In this document: piece after piece, positions 41,887 through 51,580 of the stretch
Layout of the letters: every line of letters starts with the position of its first letter
Position numbering within the stretch: position 1 is the first letter of the stretch
Assembly: GCA_947575235.1 (NCBI GenBank)
Contig: CANPMT010000009.1
Span: forward strand, 1-63,417
Source of the DNA: an uncultured Porphyromonadaceae bacterium
GTDB taxonomy: Bacteria; Bacteroidota; Bacteroidia; Bacteroidales; Muribaculaceae
Reading direction: 5' to 3'
DNA: 63,417 bases
Position numbers and translations under genes: made by a program
Notes under the pieces: generated by a model
Told to the model about the DNA's origin: nothing
Database searches by the model: none
What the model saw: only the letters and a program-made list of their open reading frames with translations

Positions 41887-43041
41887 TCAGAATAGCACCA
41901 TGAGTCGCGCCTGGAATCCATTGAGCGTTGAGGGGTCGACATCGGTACGGTCCCACGCGTGTGTATGGAAATAATTCAGACGCAATGTGATATAGGGGTT
42001 GAAATAATAATTGAGGGTAGCGGAGAATGTGTTGGCGCGTCCGCCGTAGATACCCGCCTTAGAGTCGGAGAGGGTGGCGTAGTTATAGTTGAGCACGCAC
42101 TCAAGCGATCCTTTGCCGGGTGTGCCCAACTGGGCCGTAGAGCTGACATAGCTGTAAGGCTTTCCGATAATCAGTCCGCGCAGAGTGGCGTATCCGCTCT
42201 GCGAACGGAAAGCCTGTAGATTCTGACGGCGGTTGATCTGCTGGAAGAAATACTGCCCCTCGAAAGCGAAACGGTCATAGGCGAACACCACCTCGGGGGT
42301 GAACTTGAACTGGTTCATGGCCTTGTCGACGGTGACACCGAGTTCAGAAGCCTGCACCACCTTCGTAGGATAATTGGCCGAGGTTGTGAAACCGTCGTGG
42401 ATGTCGGCGTTATCCTTGACTGTGCGCTGCGGAGTGGCGAAGCCGCCGCTTATACCCACATGCCATATCGGTCCGTCGGGGGATGGATTGCGGTAGACCA
42501 CACGCGAGAGTATGCCATATCCCTGCTGATTGAAGAGCGGCATGTTCATCACCTGTGTCAGGGCGCTGCTCTCCACATGGAAACTGGCTGCAGCGTAAAG
42601 ATGATTCGACCAATGGGTGAACATGGCGCCCAACTGTATGCCGGGTGTGTAGAGAGCCGATGCGGTAGGCTGCTCCATGGTGCATTTCAGCGAGGAGGAT
42701 GTTGACTGAAGTCCATACTGATGGATGAAGTTGCCGAACCGTAAGGCGTTATGGGAGTCGAAGCCATATTCAATCCACATGTTGCGCAGACCCACCTTCG
42801 CGTAGGCATAGCCCACGTCGATAGTGGAGCTCCATTTCCCGTAGCTCATCTTCACGCCGAGGCGTGCTTCCGGAATAGCCATGCCGTCAGGATAGAGCTC
42901 CTTCTGCGGCGAGGCATAGAGCGCGCCGTCGAGAAGCATACGGGCTGAGGGTTTCAGTGACAGAACCGGGGAATCGTCGGCCACAGCCTGCGAGGCACCG
43001 GCGCAGAGGAGGAGAGTCAGGAAAAAGTGAGGGAATCGCAT
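41887..43041 (-). CDS. Porin of the OprO/OprP-like type
   Basis: This 384-aa outer-membrane beta-barrel protein has a signal peptide ending near QAVA. Alternating amphipathic strands run to the last residue (ARLMVLF, terminal Phe). The block LRNMWIEYGFDSHNALRFGNFIHQYG and the later HIGISGG-like stretch resemble phosphate-selective porins O/P. Substrate cannot be read. It lies between the thioredoxin-fold lipoprotein and SUI1, with gaps of 13 and 2 bases, so it is within a compact operon starting at 44146. Confidence 0.8.
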   Translation of the reverse strand: MRFPHFFLTLLLCAGASQAVADDSPVLSLKPSARMLLDGALYASPQKELYPDGMAIPEARLGVKMSYGKWSSTIDVGYAYAKVGLRNMWIEYGFDSHNALRFGNFIHQYGLQSTSSSLKCTMEQPTASALYTPGIQLGAMFTHWSNHLYAAASFHVESSALTQVMNMPLFNQQGYGILSRVVYRNPSPDGPIWHVGISGGFATPQRTVKDNADIHDGFTTSANYPTKVVQASELGVTVDKAMNQFKFTPEVVFAYDRFAFEGQYFFQQINRRQNLQAFRSQSGYATLRGLIIGKPYSYVSSTAQLGTPGKGSLECVLNYNYATLSDSKAGIYGGRANTFSATLNYYFNPYITLRLNYFHTHAWDRTDVDPSTLNGFQARLMVLF

Positions 43042-43054
43042 CGCTCAACGTGGA

Positions 43055-44146
43055 TTATAGTTGTTTTGAAAGTTCACTTACAGAAGCCGCGCGCGCCTTA
43101 AGCTCACCCTGGGCGTCATAGATGAAATAGGTGGGGAGGTTCGACACGTTGTAATCGCGGGCAGCGCGTGAATATTCGCCGTCGGCGTCAAAGACAGTTA
43201 TCCAGGGGAGATTGCGTGCGGCATCGCGCCATGCATACTGGTCAGGGTCGAGGCTCACCTGATAGAAATTCACGTTGCGTCCCATACGCTCGTAAAGTTT
43301 CGAGAGCTCGAGGTTAGCCGCAGGTGACTCCGGATGGGTAAGCACGGTGAACATCACCACGGTAGGTTTGCCGTTGCCCACATAATCGGAGAGGCGGCGG
43401 TTTGTGCCGTTCTCGTCGGGGAGTTCGATGTCGATTACCTTAATCTCCTCAGCCTCAATCTGACGGGCGGCACCACGGTTGGAATTACGGCGGCGCATAG
43501 CGTCGACCGAGGTCTTCTCAAGCAGACGTGTGTGGGGGTCGTTGGGGCGCAGTTCCTTGAAGCCGGTAGCCACGGCAGCGAAATATTTGTAATCGTTGTC
43601 AGGGTCAAAGAGCGGGGTTTCACCTATGGTCTTTGTGAGCACATAATAGCCCACGATAGAGCCCTGGGCATCCTTGATATATTTGGAATATACGTTACGT
43701 TTGAACGAGTCGAGAGAGTCGGCCGAAATGTTAGCCGGGAGCGCGAGCACCTCCTTGTCGAAGCGTGCCATAGACTCCGCCTTCTCCGAGCCCGAGATGG
43801 TATAGGCTGAGCTGAAATCGGCGAGAGTGGTCTTCAGGGATAGGGATTCCACCGAATCGATAGGGAAATAGATAAATTTATTGTCGACGGCCAGGCGGTA
43901 TACGTCAGGAGCGGCCGGAGCCGGCTGGGAGATTGTGAATGATCCGGAGGAGGATGTGCGTGTGGAGTCGACCGGAATCCAACGTCCGTGGAAATCAGAT
44001 TTTTCAAGGACCACGGCAACATTGTCGGCGCCATCAATCTCGCCCTTTATTTTGAAATTTGCTTCGCCGCAGGCAGCTAAGAGAAGTGATGATGCAGCGG
44101 CCATGAGGAGTGTGCGGCCGTTATTGCATTTAAAAATCAGTTTCAT
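43055..44146 (-). CDS. TlpA-like thioredoxin-fold lipoprotein without the CxxC motif
   Basis: This 363-aa lipoprotein starts at 44146 (MKLIFKCNNG), with the lipobox ending LLLAAC; the earlier ATG would add an unsuited tail. The N-terminal half resembles the DUF4369 domain common before TlpA domains (FKIKGEIDGADNVAVVLEK). The C-terminal half is a thioredoxin fold (KPTVVMFTVLTHPESPAANLE to LPTYFIYDAQGELKARA). Where oxidoreductases read WCxxC, this has LTHPESP, so redox activity is unlikely. The neighbouring porin is likely co-transcribed. Confidence 0.85.
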   Translation of the reverse strand: MKLIFKCNNGRTLLMAAASSLLLAACGEANFKIKGEIDGADNVAVVLEKSDFHGRWIPVDSTRTSSSGSFTISQPAPAAPDVYRLAVDNKFIYFPIDSVESLSLKTTLADFSSAYTISGSEKAESMARFDKEVLALPANISADSLDSFKRNVYSKYIKDAQGSIVGYYVLTKTIGETPLFDPDNDYKYFAAVATGFKELRPNDPHTRLLEKTSVDAMRRRNSNRGAARQIEAEEIKVIDIELPDENGTNRRLSDYVGNGKPTVVMFTVLTHPESPAANLELSKLYERMGRNVNFYQVSLDPDQYAWRDAARNLPWITVFDADGEYSRAARDYNVSNLPTYFIYDAQGELKARAASVSELSKQL

Positions 44147-44169
44147 TTCGTGATTGGTTTTTGAGGATA

Positions 44170-44200
44170 CAAAGATAAGTGATGTTTCTGACTTACACAA
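44170..44200 (-). promoter_or_regulatory. Promoter of the thioredoxin-fold/porin operon
   Basis: TATCTTTG (44170-44177) and TTG (44198-44200) on the minus strand are 20 bases apart. Confidence 0.6.
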
Positions 44201-44228
44201 ATCTTTTGGCCGGGAGGGGAGAAAATGC

Positions 44229-45284
44229 TCAGCGTGGCGGGCGGATGGATTGGCCGAGGAGGAGGTTGGCGGCTGCCGTGAGGCGCGAATGCGGATGGCG
44301 CGTCATGTAGCGGTAGGCGAGCCAGGGGATGTAGATGCCGCAGAGGAGCGACAGGATAGAGTAGACCCACCATGGGAGCTCGGTGAAATGATGGAGCACC
44401 TGCTGTGTGATGACGTTGAAATACCATGAGAGGAGAAATATGATATAGTTGGCACCGATGAGGTGGTCAAGAAACCGGAGGTTGTGTTTCTCAAGGAGTT
44501 TTGCCAGGGATACGCACATCATAATACCGAAGATCGAGCATAGCGGCATGAACGGGGTATGCTCCGTGAGGGGGAAGAGGAAGCCCCAGCAAAGAGCCGA
44601 TATGAGCAAGAATATCACCGAATCCCAGGGTATGATACGGTCAACGGCAGGCATGAACCGCGCGTAAGCGCATCCCAGGGCGAAGTAGAGGGCGAGCGAG
44701 GTGCAGTCGCGCAGCGACCAGAATGCGCCGGCTCCCAGGTCAAGGTGGGGGAGGATGGCATAGAGCGCTATGAGTGCCAGGAATGTGAAGAGGTCGTTGA
44801 TCCTGAACCTGCGGGCAATAAGGATAATGCCGAAAGTGAGAAGGAGAAGCACGATACTCACCTGCAGAAACCAGAAATAGGGTATGACGAGATGGTCCTG
44901 ATAGAGTAGGGAATATATGACAGAGCGAGGGGAGAGCTCGAGCGGGTCATCGGCCATATGCGAGAGGAGGGCTCTGGGGAGGAAGGTAACGAGCGTCAGA
45001 GTGATGAAAGGGATCAGCAACCGGCGCACCTTTCCGGCAGCGAAGCGGCGCCATGCAGGGATGCTGCCCCGCATCAGAGTCGTGAACACCATAAGGAAGC
45101 CCGACACGAAGATGAAGAGCGGCATACGGAAGCTGTGCATCATGCGGTAAATCAGCAGGGAAGTGCCGAATTCGCCATCGGGATATTCATGGAAGGAATG
45201 CCCCAGCACCACCAGGATAATGCCGATTATCTGGAGGTAAGCTATGAATCTGAAGAAACGGTTGGGTGAGGTGTTGGAAGCCAT
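44229..45284 (-). CDS. Acyltransferase-3 family membrane protein
   Basis: This 351-aa integral membrane protein has about ten helices. The N-terminal helix ends with IGIILVVLGHSFHEYP, carrying the family His thought to be catalytic. RMMHSFRMPLFIFVSGFL follows, the typical second motif. Such proteins O-acetylate sugars of surface polysaccharides or secreted glycans. The target is unknown. It has two tandem -7 boxes upstream and is divergent from pnp. Confidence 0.9.
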   Translation of the reverse strand: MASNTSPNRFFRFIAYLQIIGIILVVLGHSFHEYPDGEFGTSLLIYRMMHSFRMPLFIFVSGFLMVFTTLMRGSIPAWRRFAAGKVRRLLIPFITLTLVTFLPRALLSHMADDPLELSPRSVIYSLLYQDHLVIPYFWFLQVSIVLLLLTFGIILIARRFRINDLFTFLALIALYAILPHLDLGAGAFWSLRDCTSLALYFALGCAYARFMPAVDRIIPWDSVIFLLISALCWGFLFPLTEHTPFMPLCSIFGIMMCVSLAKLLEKHNLRFLDHLIGANYIIFLLSWYFNVITQQVLHHFTELPWWVYSILSLLCGIYIPWLAYRYMTRHPHSRLTAAANLLLGQSIRPPR

Positions 45285-45325
45285 CGGGGAGGGTTTGAGT
45301 AAGAGGGGAGAGGGGGAAATACATG

Positions 45326-45344
45326 CAAAATTAGTGCAAAATTA
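45326..45344 (-). promoter_or_regulatory. Two tandem -7 boxes for the acyltransferase
   Basis: TAATTTTG occurs on the minus strand at 45326-45333 and again at 45337-45344, 11 bases apart, suggesting alternative start sites. Confidence 0.5.
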
Positions 45345-45377
45345 AGGAGAAAAATAGAGTTATACAGAAAAAAATGT

Positions 45378-45385
45378 TAACTTTG
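45378..45385 (+). promoter_or_regulatory. -7 box of pnp
   Basis: TAACTTTG lies 41 bases before the pnp start. No clear TTG is present at the -33 distance. Confidence 0.55.
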
Positions 45386-45426
45386 CGAAAATTTTACCCA
45401 GCGAAGAAAAAACAAGAAAGAAATTT

Positions 45427-47775
45427 ATGTTAAAGCCAGTAAAGAAGACCATCGAGCTTGGCGACGGCCGAAAGATCACTATCGAGACCGGCAAGCTTGC
45501 CAAGCAGGCGGATGGTGCAGTGGAGGTGCGCATGGGGAACACCATGCTTTTAGCCACTGTGTGTTCTGCTGCGGAGGCAAATGAGGGAGTAGACTTCATG
45601 CCCCTGACAGTAGAGTATAAAGAGAAATATTCCTCCATCGGACGCTATCCCGGAGGATTCCTCAAAAGAGAGGGACGTGCGAGCGATTATGAGATCCTGA
45701 CATCACGACTTGTTGACCGCGTTCTTCGTCCATTGTTCCCGGATAATTACCATGCAGAGACTTTCGTGAATGTCACGATGTACTCGGCAGATGAGAATGA
45801 TGCCCCCGATGCACTGGCCGGTATCGCGGCGAGTGCGGCGCTGATGTGCAGCGACATCCCCTTCCAGGGACCTATCTCAGAGGTGAGAGTGGCCCGCGTG
45901 GATGGCGAATGGGTTATCAACCCGACCTTTGACCAGATTGAGCGCGCCGACATCGAGCTGATGGTTGGAGCCACCTATGACAACATCATGATGGTTGAGG
46001 GTGAGATGAACGAGGTGACAGAGGCAGAGCTTCTGGAAGCGCTCAAGGTAGCCCACGAAGAGATCAAGAAACACTGCGTAGCCCAGCTTGAGCTTATGAA
46101 AGAGGCCGGCAAGGAGGTTAAGCGTGAATATAACCACGAGGTCAACGACGATGCACTGCGTGCGGATGTCGAGGCCAAGTGTTATGACAAGGCATATGCC
46201 ATTGCAAGAACCGGCAGCGCCGACAAGCACTGGCGTAACGACAGCTTCAAGGCTGTATGCGACGAATATATCGAGAATCTGCCCGAGATGACCGAGGAGC
46301 AGCTCGCCCTTTACACGCCCGAACAGCGTGTGGCCATGGTGAAGCGCTACTACCATGACGTCGAGAAGGAGGCCATGCGCCGCTGCGTTCTTGACGAGGG
46401 TATCCGTCTTGACGGCCGCAAGACCACCGAGATCCGCCCCATCTGGTGTGAGATCGACTATCTGCCCGGTCCTCACGGAACAGCCATCTTCACTCGTGGC
46501 GAGACACAGGCACTTGTGACAGCCACGCTGGGTACGACACTGGATGAGAAGATTGTCGATGACGTTCTCAACCAGAGCAAGGAGAGATTCCTTCTTCACT
46601 ATAACTTCCCTCCCTTCTCAACAGGTGAGGCCCGTCCTCAGAGAGGTGTGGGTCGCCGCGAGGTGGGCCATGGCAACCTGGCACACCGTGCCCTGAAGAG
46701 AATGTTCCCCGATAACTTCCCCTACACCTGCCGTATCGTCAGCGATATCCTCGAGAGCAACGGCTCATCTTCGATGGCTACCGTCTGCGGCGGAACATTG
46801 GCTCTTCTTGACGCCGGTGTGCAGATGAAGCGTCCCGTTGCCGGTGTGGCCATGGGTCTTATCTCTGACAAGGGTGCTGTGAAGTATGCCGTGCTTTCAG
46901 ACATCCTCGGCGACGAGGACCATCTCGGCGACATGGACTTCAAGGTGACAGGCACCGAGAAGGGTATCACAGCCACACAGATGGATATCAAGTGCGACGG
47001 TCTTAGCTACGAGATTCTCGAGAAGGCTCTTGAGCAGGCACGTCAGGGACGTCTGCACATCCTCAATATCATCAGCGAGACCATCCCGGCTCCGCGTGAG
47101 GATTACAAGCCTCATGTGCCGCGTCTGGTTACCCTTGAGATTCCCAAGGAGCTTATCGGCGCCGTTATCGGTCCGCAGGGTAAGGTTATCCAGGGCATCC
47201 AGGAGGAGACCGGCTCGACAATCTCGATCGATGAGGATGAGAAGCTCGGCATAGGCCGCGTTGAGATAGCATCGAAGGATAAGAGCAGCATCGACGCAGC
47301 TCTGGCCAAGATCAAGGCTATCGTGGCTCAGCCTGAGGAGGGTGAGGTATATGACGGCACAGTCCGTTCAATCCTCGACTTCGGCGCGTTTGTTGAGTTC
47401 ATGCCCGGACGCGACGGTCTTCTCCACATCAGCGAGATTTCATGGAACCGTCTTGACTCTATGGAGCAGAGCGGTCTGAAAGAGGGTGACAAGGTTAAGG
47501 TGAAACTTATCGAGATTGACAAGAAGACCGGCAAGTACCGTCTGTCAATGCGTGTTCTCACCGAGAAGCCCGAGGGTTATGTTGAGCGTGAGGCACGACC
47601 CCGCCGTGAGGGTGGCGACCGTGGTCCGCGTCGCGAAGGTGGCGACAACCGTCCCCGCCGCGATGGCAACGGCCCCCGTCGTGAGGGTGGCGACAACCGT
47701 CCCCGCCGTGACGGCAACGGTGGCCCCGGAAATGGCCCGCGCCGTTTCACTCCGCGCAACAACAATCAGGATTAA
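45427..47775 (+). CDS. pnp: Polyribonucleotide nucleotidyltransferase with an Arg/Gly-rich tail
   Basis: This phosphorolytic 3'-5' exoribonuclease degrades mRNA in the cytoplasm; 782 aa. Two RNase PH domains (about 10-230 and 315-560) flank a helical linker. The second holds the active-site region [20 protein letters not shown] and [20 protein letters not shown] domain ([20 protein letters not shown]) and an S1 domain ([20 protein letters not shown]) follow. The last 60 residues or so are repeated [16 protein letters not shown] units, a disordered basic tail of RGG-like type. It is monocistronic between a promoter and a strong terminator. Confidence 0.98.
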   Translation: MLKPVKKTIELGDGRKITIETGKLAKQADGAVEVRMGNTMLLATVCSAAEANEGVDFMPLTVEYKEKYSSIGRYPGGFLKREGRASDYEILTSRLVDRVLRPLFPDNYHAETFVNVTMYSADENDAPDALAGIAASAALMCSDIPFQGPISEVRVARVDGEWVINPTFDQIERADIELMVGATYDNIMMVEGEMNEVTEAELLEALKVAHEEIKKHCVAQLELMKEAGKEVKREYNHEVNDDALRADVEAKCYDKAYAIARTGSADKHWRNDSFKAVCDEYIENLPEMTEEQLALYTPEQRVAMVKRYYHDVEKEAMRRCVLDEGIRLDGRKTTEIRPIWCEIDYLPGPHGTAIFTRGETQALVTATLGTTLDEKIVDDVLNQSKERFLLHYNFPPFSTGEARPQRGVGRREVGHGNLAHRALKRMFPDNFPYTCRIVSDILESNGSSSMATVCGGTLALLDAGVQMKRPVAGVAMGLISDKGAVKYAVLSDILGDEDHLGDMDFKVTGTEKGITATQMDIKCDGLSYEILEKALEQARQGRLHILNIISETIPAPREDYKPHVPRLVTLEIPKELIGAVIGPQGKVIQGIQEETGSTISIDEDEKLGIGRVEIASKDKSSIDAALAKIKAIVAQPEEGEVYDGTVRSILDFGAFVEFMPGRDGLLHISEISWNRLDSMEQSGLKEGDKVKVKLIEIDKKTGKYRLSMRVLTEKPEGYVEREARPRREGGDRGPRREGGDNRPRRDGNGPRREGGDNRPRRDGNGGPGNGPRRFTPRNNNQD

Positions 47776-47789
47776 TCTGAATTGACAAC

Positions 47790-47842
47790 ACACATAAAAA
47801 ATATCCCGCCGGAATTTCCGGCGGGATATTTTTTTATGTGTG
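47790..47842. terminator. Bidirectional terminator between pnp and the SusE/F-like gene
   Basis: ATATCCCGCCGGAA faces TTCCGGCGGGATAT; the stem extends through A/T runs to CACAT and ATGTG. It serves the two convergent genes. Confidence 0.9.
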
Positions 47843-47859
47843 TATTATCGGTGATGGTC

Positions 47860-48984
47860 TCAGAGAGCCACTTTCTGAGTCTTGCCGTTGGCCACGCGGA
47901 TGAAGATGCCATTCTCGGGATTCTCAACGCGTACGCCCTGAAGGTTGAAGTATACAGCCTCTTCAGAAGCAGCCTCAATGGCAGATACGCCGGTGTTCTT
48001 GCTCTTGATCGTGAGGAGGGCAGTGTTGATGTCGAATGTCAGGTTGACGTCAGTGAGCTCCTCAGCCAGATAGAGGTTATTGCCATTGTCTACAAGCTGG
48101 CAAGTTGTGTCGCCAGTGATGTAGAAGTCGCCGCCATAGTTGTAAGTGCCCCATGATTCGTCGGCAAGCTTGAACTCACCTGTGCCCATGGTGTCGAGAT
48201 GTAGAGTGAAGATGATGTTGTCATCTGTGGCGAACTTATATTCCGGATCGACACCCCAGTTGTTGATGCCACCACGGAGATAGAGAGCAACCGGTCCATG
48301 TACTGTTACCGCGAGAGAGAGGTCAGTCAGGTTGAAGAAGAGGTCGACGTTTGTGAGATCCTCCTCTACCTTTATATTGGTTCCCGCTGGTGTGAGGATG
48401 AATGTACCGGATTCAGTGATGGTGTAATCGCCACCGAAGTTAAGCTCACCCCATGCTTCGTCGGCAAGTTTGAACTCACCTGCGGGGAGAGTGTTCAGAT
48501 GGAGAGAGAAAGTGTTGTTGCCGTTGTTGTTGAACATATATTCGGGAGTGGCTCCCCAATCGTTCATTGTTCCACGCATATAGAGTGAGCCCTCTGTGGG
48601 GGGAGTGTAGGGGGAGAGATCCTTGTCGAGACCGGAGATTGTGAGAGTCTGTGATTCGGGGTTGAGCACGAGGGTGACGTTGTTGAGAACCTCACCGCCT
48701 GTGTCGAAATTGTAGCCATCACGTACTGCCGGCACAGTTCCGTTGCCGTCAATGATGCGGTTTACCTCACCGCCGAAATTTTCATTCCAGTTCTTGTCGG
48801 CACGGAATTTGAAAGCGCCGAAGAGAGATTCCATAGTCACGGTGAAGTTGCCGTCTTCTGTTTCAGTCATCTCAACGTCATTGTCCCATGTGTTGAAATC
48901 ACCTACGATGCCCCATGATGTGGCGTTTGCGCTGCCGGCGCAAAAGAGAAGCCCGGCTGCGAGAGCGAGTAAATTTGTTTTCAC
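47860..48984 (-). CDS. Secreted protein with three SusE/SusF-like starch-binding modules
   Basis: This 374-aa protein has a signal peptide ending GSANA and no lipobox. Three similar modules follow: about 20-118 (WGIVGDFNTWDNDVEM), about 130-230 (LYMRGTMNDWGATPEYMF, with GEFKLADEAWGELNFGG) and about 233-335 (LYLRGGINNWGVDPEYKF, with GEFKLADESWGTYNYGG). The aromatic NDWG/NNWG and the repeated LADE.WG look like the starch-binding modules of SusE/SusF. The C terminus carries YFNLQGVRV, as in the 1602-3101 protein. A role in surface binding of alpha-glucans is inferred. It stands alone, away from any SusC/D pair. Confidence 0.75.
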   Translation of the reverse strand: MKTNLLALAAGLLFCAGSANATSWGIVGDFNTWDNDVEMTETEDGNFTVTMESLFGAFKFRADKNWNENFGGEVNRIIDGNGTVPAVRDGYNFDTGGEVLNNVTLVLNPESQTLTISGLDKDLSPYTPPTEGSLYMRGTMNDWGATPEYMFNNNGNNTFSLHLNTLPAGEFKLADEAWGELNFGGDYTITESGTFILTPAGTNIKVEEDLTNVDLFFNLTDLSLAVTVHGPVALYLRGGINNWGVDPEYKFATDDNIIFTLHLDTMGTGEFKLADESWGTYNYGGDFYITGDTTCQLVDNGNNLYLAEELTDVNLTFDINTALLTIKSKNTGVSAIEAASEEAVYFNLQGVRVENPENGIFIRVANGKTQKVAL

Positions 48985-49053
48985 GAAGTAGAGTTTGTTT
49001 AGTTAAACATTTATTGATTGAGATATAATCGCGTGTTATAGTGCAATTTTATG

Positions 49054-49084
49054 CAAAATTAGGTTAAAAAAAGGATGTTGGCAA
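49054..49084 (-). promoter_or_regulatory. Promoter of the SusE/F-like gene
   Basis: TAATTTTG (49054-49061) and TTG (49082-49084) on the minus strand are 20 bases apart. The leader of about 70 bases is AT-rich. Confidence 0.6.
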
Positions 49085-49158
49085 AAAATGTTGTATGTTA
49101 TAAAACAGATAATTGCAATCAAAACGTGTTTATGAAAGATGCCGGCACAGGTTGGTAA

Positions 49159-50376
49159 TCAGAAGCGTATGCCGATATTTGCCGAGAAATTCTCGATTGA
49201 GCTGAATAGGGAGTAAGTGCCGCTCTTGTAGAGATGGCCGTTCATACGGCCTATGAGGCTGAAGAATACGTTGTTGAGGTTGTAGGTAACAGACATTCGT
49301 CCGGCGATGTTGCCGGAGGCCATATACTTGGCCCCCTCAAGCGAGTCCTCGTAGCAGTGGGTGATGCCTATCGAGGGGAGAGCGGTGATATTGAAGAGGA
49401 GGCGAGGCTTTATCACCCAGTTGAAACCGTAACCCACAACGGCTGCATACGATTTATAATGAAACATATAGTCGGATGCCGGAATGGGGAGATAGGGCAT
49501 GAGATTGTCGGGGAGTTCGGCGAAGTTGAAACTCAGTTTGATGTTGGTGTAGGAGAATCCTACAATCCATGAACCCTGGCTCTTCTTCTGTATTTTGGAG
49601 AAGTTATAGGCGGCTCCATGCGAGTATTTCCGGTTGTTGAGGAAATAGATGGCGTCGACACCGAAGGTGTAGAGACGCAATCCCGGGAAGCGCTCCTTGA
49701 AGAGCCTTCCGTTCTTATACTTTCCGAATTTGCGCAGATAGGTTCCTCCGGTGTTCTCCTGATAATATAGCTGCACGTCGAAGCGTGCGCAGTTGAACCC
49801 GAATTCCCATTTCTTATGGTCCATCGAGTTATTTCCGAAGATATTGCTTATGTCATAGGTATATCCCACACTGACCGCCATATACTGGAGATAGGCACCG
49901 ATGTTGGCGTAGAGGTCGCTGAGCATATTGACGGTGGTATTCTTCGGGAGGGTCTTGATGTAGCTGTCGACCCAGTTGTCGTTGACAACACGTGCTTTCC
50001 AGCGTTTCCCTGTGCCCACCACATACTGCGGGTCATAGGAGTTGAAGAACCTGTCGCCCCAGTTGTAGACATCGAGGCAGAACTGCATGAAACGGGGATA
50101 TATCACAGTTGTGTCCTTGAGGTCGAGATGACCGGCCTTGAAGCGGTTCCACCACCAGCGTTGCTGAGGGGTCTCGGTCAACGGTAGGAGCTCAGGTGTG
50201 GAGTCGGTTACGGCGCGGGTGTCAATGGAGAGACGGCCGATTTCCGGATTGAGAGAGATTTCGGCTTTGGAGGATATGAGGTCATGTAGAGTTACGGGTG
50301 CATCAGTATTTCCGTTAGCCTGAAGCTTAGCTACGGAAAGAATGGATATGAGGAGTAAGATGCAAAGTGCTCTCAT
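49159..50376 (-). CDS. DUF4421-type outer-membrane protein
   Basis: This 405-aa protein has a signal peptide ending KLQANG. A soluble N-terminal part of about 75 residues is followed by a beta-barrel: YLQYMAVSVGYTYDISNIFG, KKWEFGFNCARFDVQLYYQEN, GSWIVGFSYTNIKLSFNF and the closing NFSANIGIRF. It resembles the DUF4421 family (from memory), of unknown function. It is followed by mltG on the same strand after 76 bases. Confidence 0.7.
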   Translation of the reverse strand: MRALCILLLISILSVAKLQANGNTDAPVTLHDLISSKAEISLNPEIGRLSIDTRAVTDSTPELLPLTETPQQRWWWNRFKAGHLDLKDTTVIYPRFMQFCLDVYNWGDRFFNSYDPQYVVGTGKRWKARVVNDNWVDSYIKTLPKNTTVNMLSDLYANIGAYLQYMAVSVGYTYDISNIFGNNSMDHKKWEFGFNCARFDVQLYYQENTGGTYLRKFGKYKNGRLFKERFPGLRLYTFGVDAIYFLNNRKYSHGAAYNFSKIQKKSQGSWIVGFSYTNIKLSFNFAELPDNLMPYLPIPASDYMFHYKSYAAVVGYGFNWVIKPRLLFNITALPSIGITHCYEDSLEGAKYMASGNIAGRMSVTYNLNNVFFSLIGRMNGHLYKSGTYSLFSSIENFSANIGIRF

Positions 50377-50415
50377 CTGAGGGGCTCTACCTTTGGGTTA
50401 GACATAATTCGGCTG

Positions 50416-50423
50416 CAAAGTTA
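50416..50423 (-). promoter_or_regulatory. -7 box of the DUF4421 gene
   Basis: TAACTTTG on the minus strand lies 39 bases before the start codon, in the gap after mltG. Confidence 0.5.
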
Positions 50424-50452
50424 CAAAATATCATTGTAATTTCAGCCCGTTA

Positions 50453-51463
50453 TCAGTGGATATTCCGCTCGTTAAGGGCTTTCTGGTAACGGCGGGCGTT
50501 TGCCATATGAACGTCGTAGGTGGCCGCAAAGTTGTGATAACCTGAAAAATCCTCTTTGGCACACATATAAATATAGTCGGACGGGGAGGAATTGAGCACG
50601 GAGTCGATTGTGCGCAGGCGGGTGGTGCGTATCGGCCCCGGGGGGAGCCCTTTGTTGCGGGAAGTGTTGTAGGGGGAGTCCGTCTTGAGGGGCTCACCCT
50701 TCACGCGTCGTATTGTGAAATCCTGCAGGGCATACCGTACGGTAGGGTCAGCCTGGAGGGGCATACCCTTCTTGAGACGGTTGATGTAAAGGCGCCCGAT
50801 GGCACCTTTCTCATCAGCTTTGTTGGTCTCCTCATCGACGATGGAACATATTGTCATCACCTCTGCCGGAGTGAGTCCGAGAGCCTTAGCCTTGGCGGTG
50901 CGGTCAGCGTTCCAGATGTTCAGGTAATTGTCGCCGATTTTCTTTATGAGTTCATCGGGAGAGGCCGACCAGTAGAACTGATAGGAGTCGTCGACGAAGA
51001 GGGCTAGAGACTGGCGGGGGGAGAGGTTGTATTTTTTCAGCACCGCCGGATTATTGAGCGAATTGAGAAGAGAGTCGGGGGTGAAATCGAGGCGGTTGGA
51101 TACTTTTGAGGCGAGGTTGGCGAGGGTTCGGAAACCGTTGATAGTAACTGTGAGAGGTTGCTGCGCACCTTGCGAGAGTTTACGTTCGGCGCGGAGGGGA
51201 GAGGTTCCTGCCGGAATGAGATATGCACCGTGGCGCGAGGAGAAGTCGGAGCCTCTGAGGCGGGCCACGCGCATCACCTTTGAGGCGTAGGATGGTCCGA
51301 GATATTTTGAGAGAGAGTCAGATACGTTACGGGCAGAGGCGTTGGCCGGTATCCGGATTACAGTCTCAGTATCCGCACCGGAAAGCACGAGGGGGAGGGC
51401 TACGGCGGCTCCTGCAGCCAGGATTGCGGCGGCAATGCCACCGATAATGACGCTTTTTCGCAT
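50453..51463 (-). CDS. mltG: Endolytic murein transglycosylase
   Basis: This inner-membrane enzyme cuts nascent peptidoglycan strands and so sets glycan length; 336 aa. One transmembrane helix at residues about 8-28 is followed by a LysM-like region (VIRIPANASARNVSDSLSKYL) and the YceG catalytic domain. The catalytic Glu is in MTICSIVDEETNKADEKG, followed by GRLYINRLKKGMPLQADPTVRYA and the LPPGPI substrate loop. Confidence 0.95.
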   Translation of the reverse strand: MRKSVIIGGIAAAILAAGAAVALPLVLSGADTETVIRIPANASARNVSDSLSKYLGPSYASKVMRVARLRGSDFSSRHGAYLIPAGTSPLRAERKLSQGAQQPLTVTINGFRTLANLASKVSNRLDFTPDSLLNSLNNPAVLKKYNLSPRQSLALFVDDSYQFYWSASPDELIKKIGDNYLNIWNADRTAKAKALGLTPAEVMTICSIVDEETNKADEKGAIGRLYINRLKKGMPLQADPTVRYALQDFTIRRVKGEPLKTDSPYNTSRNKGLPPGPIRTTRLRTIDSVLNSSPSDYIYMCAKEDFSGYHNFAATYDVHMANARRYQKALNERNIH

Positions 51464-51522
51464 TTTACAGTAGACGTTATTGTAATTGCCGTAAGGGGTG
51501 GAAGTACAGTGGATTTAAAGAT

Positions 51523-51560
51523 GCAGGCGGAACATAACGTTTTATGGATGTTCCGCCTGC
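51523..51560 (-). terminator. Terminator after hpf
   Basis: GCAGGCGGAACAT and ATGTTCCGCCTGC form a 13-bp perfect stem. On the minus strand it is followed by ATCTTTAAATCC, a weak T-run. It lies between hpf and mltG. Confidence 0.7.
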
Positions 51561-51580
51561 AACAAAGGTGTGAGGGTTGT

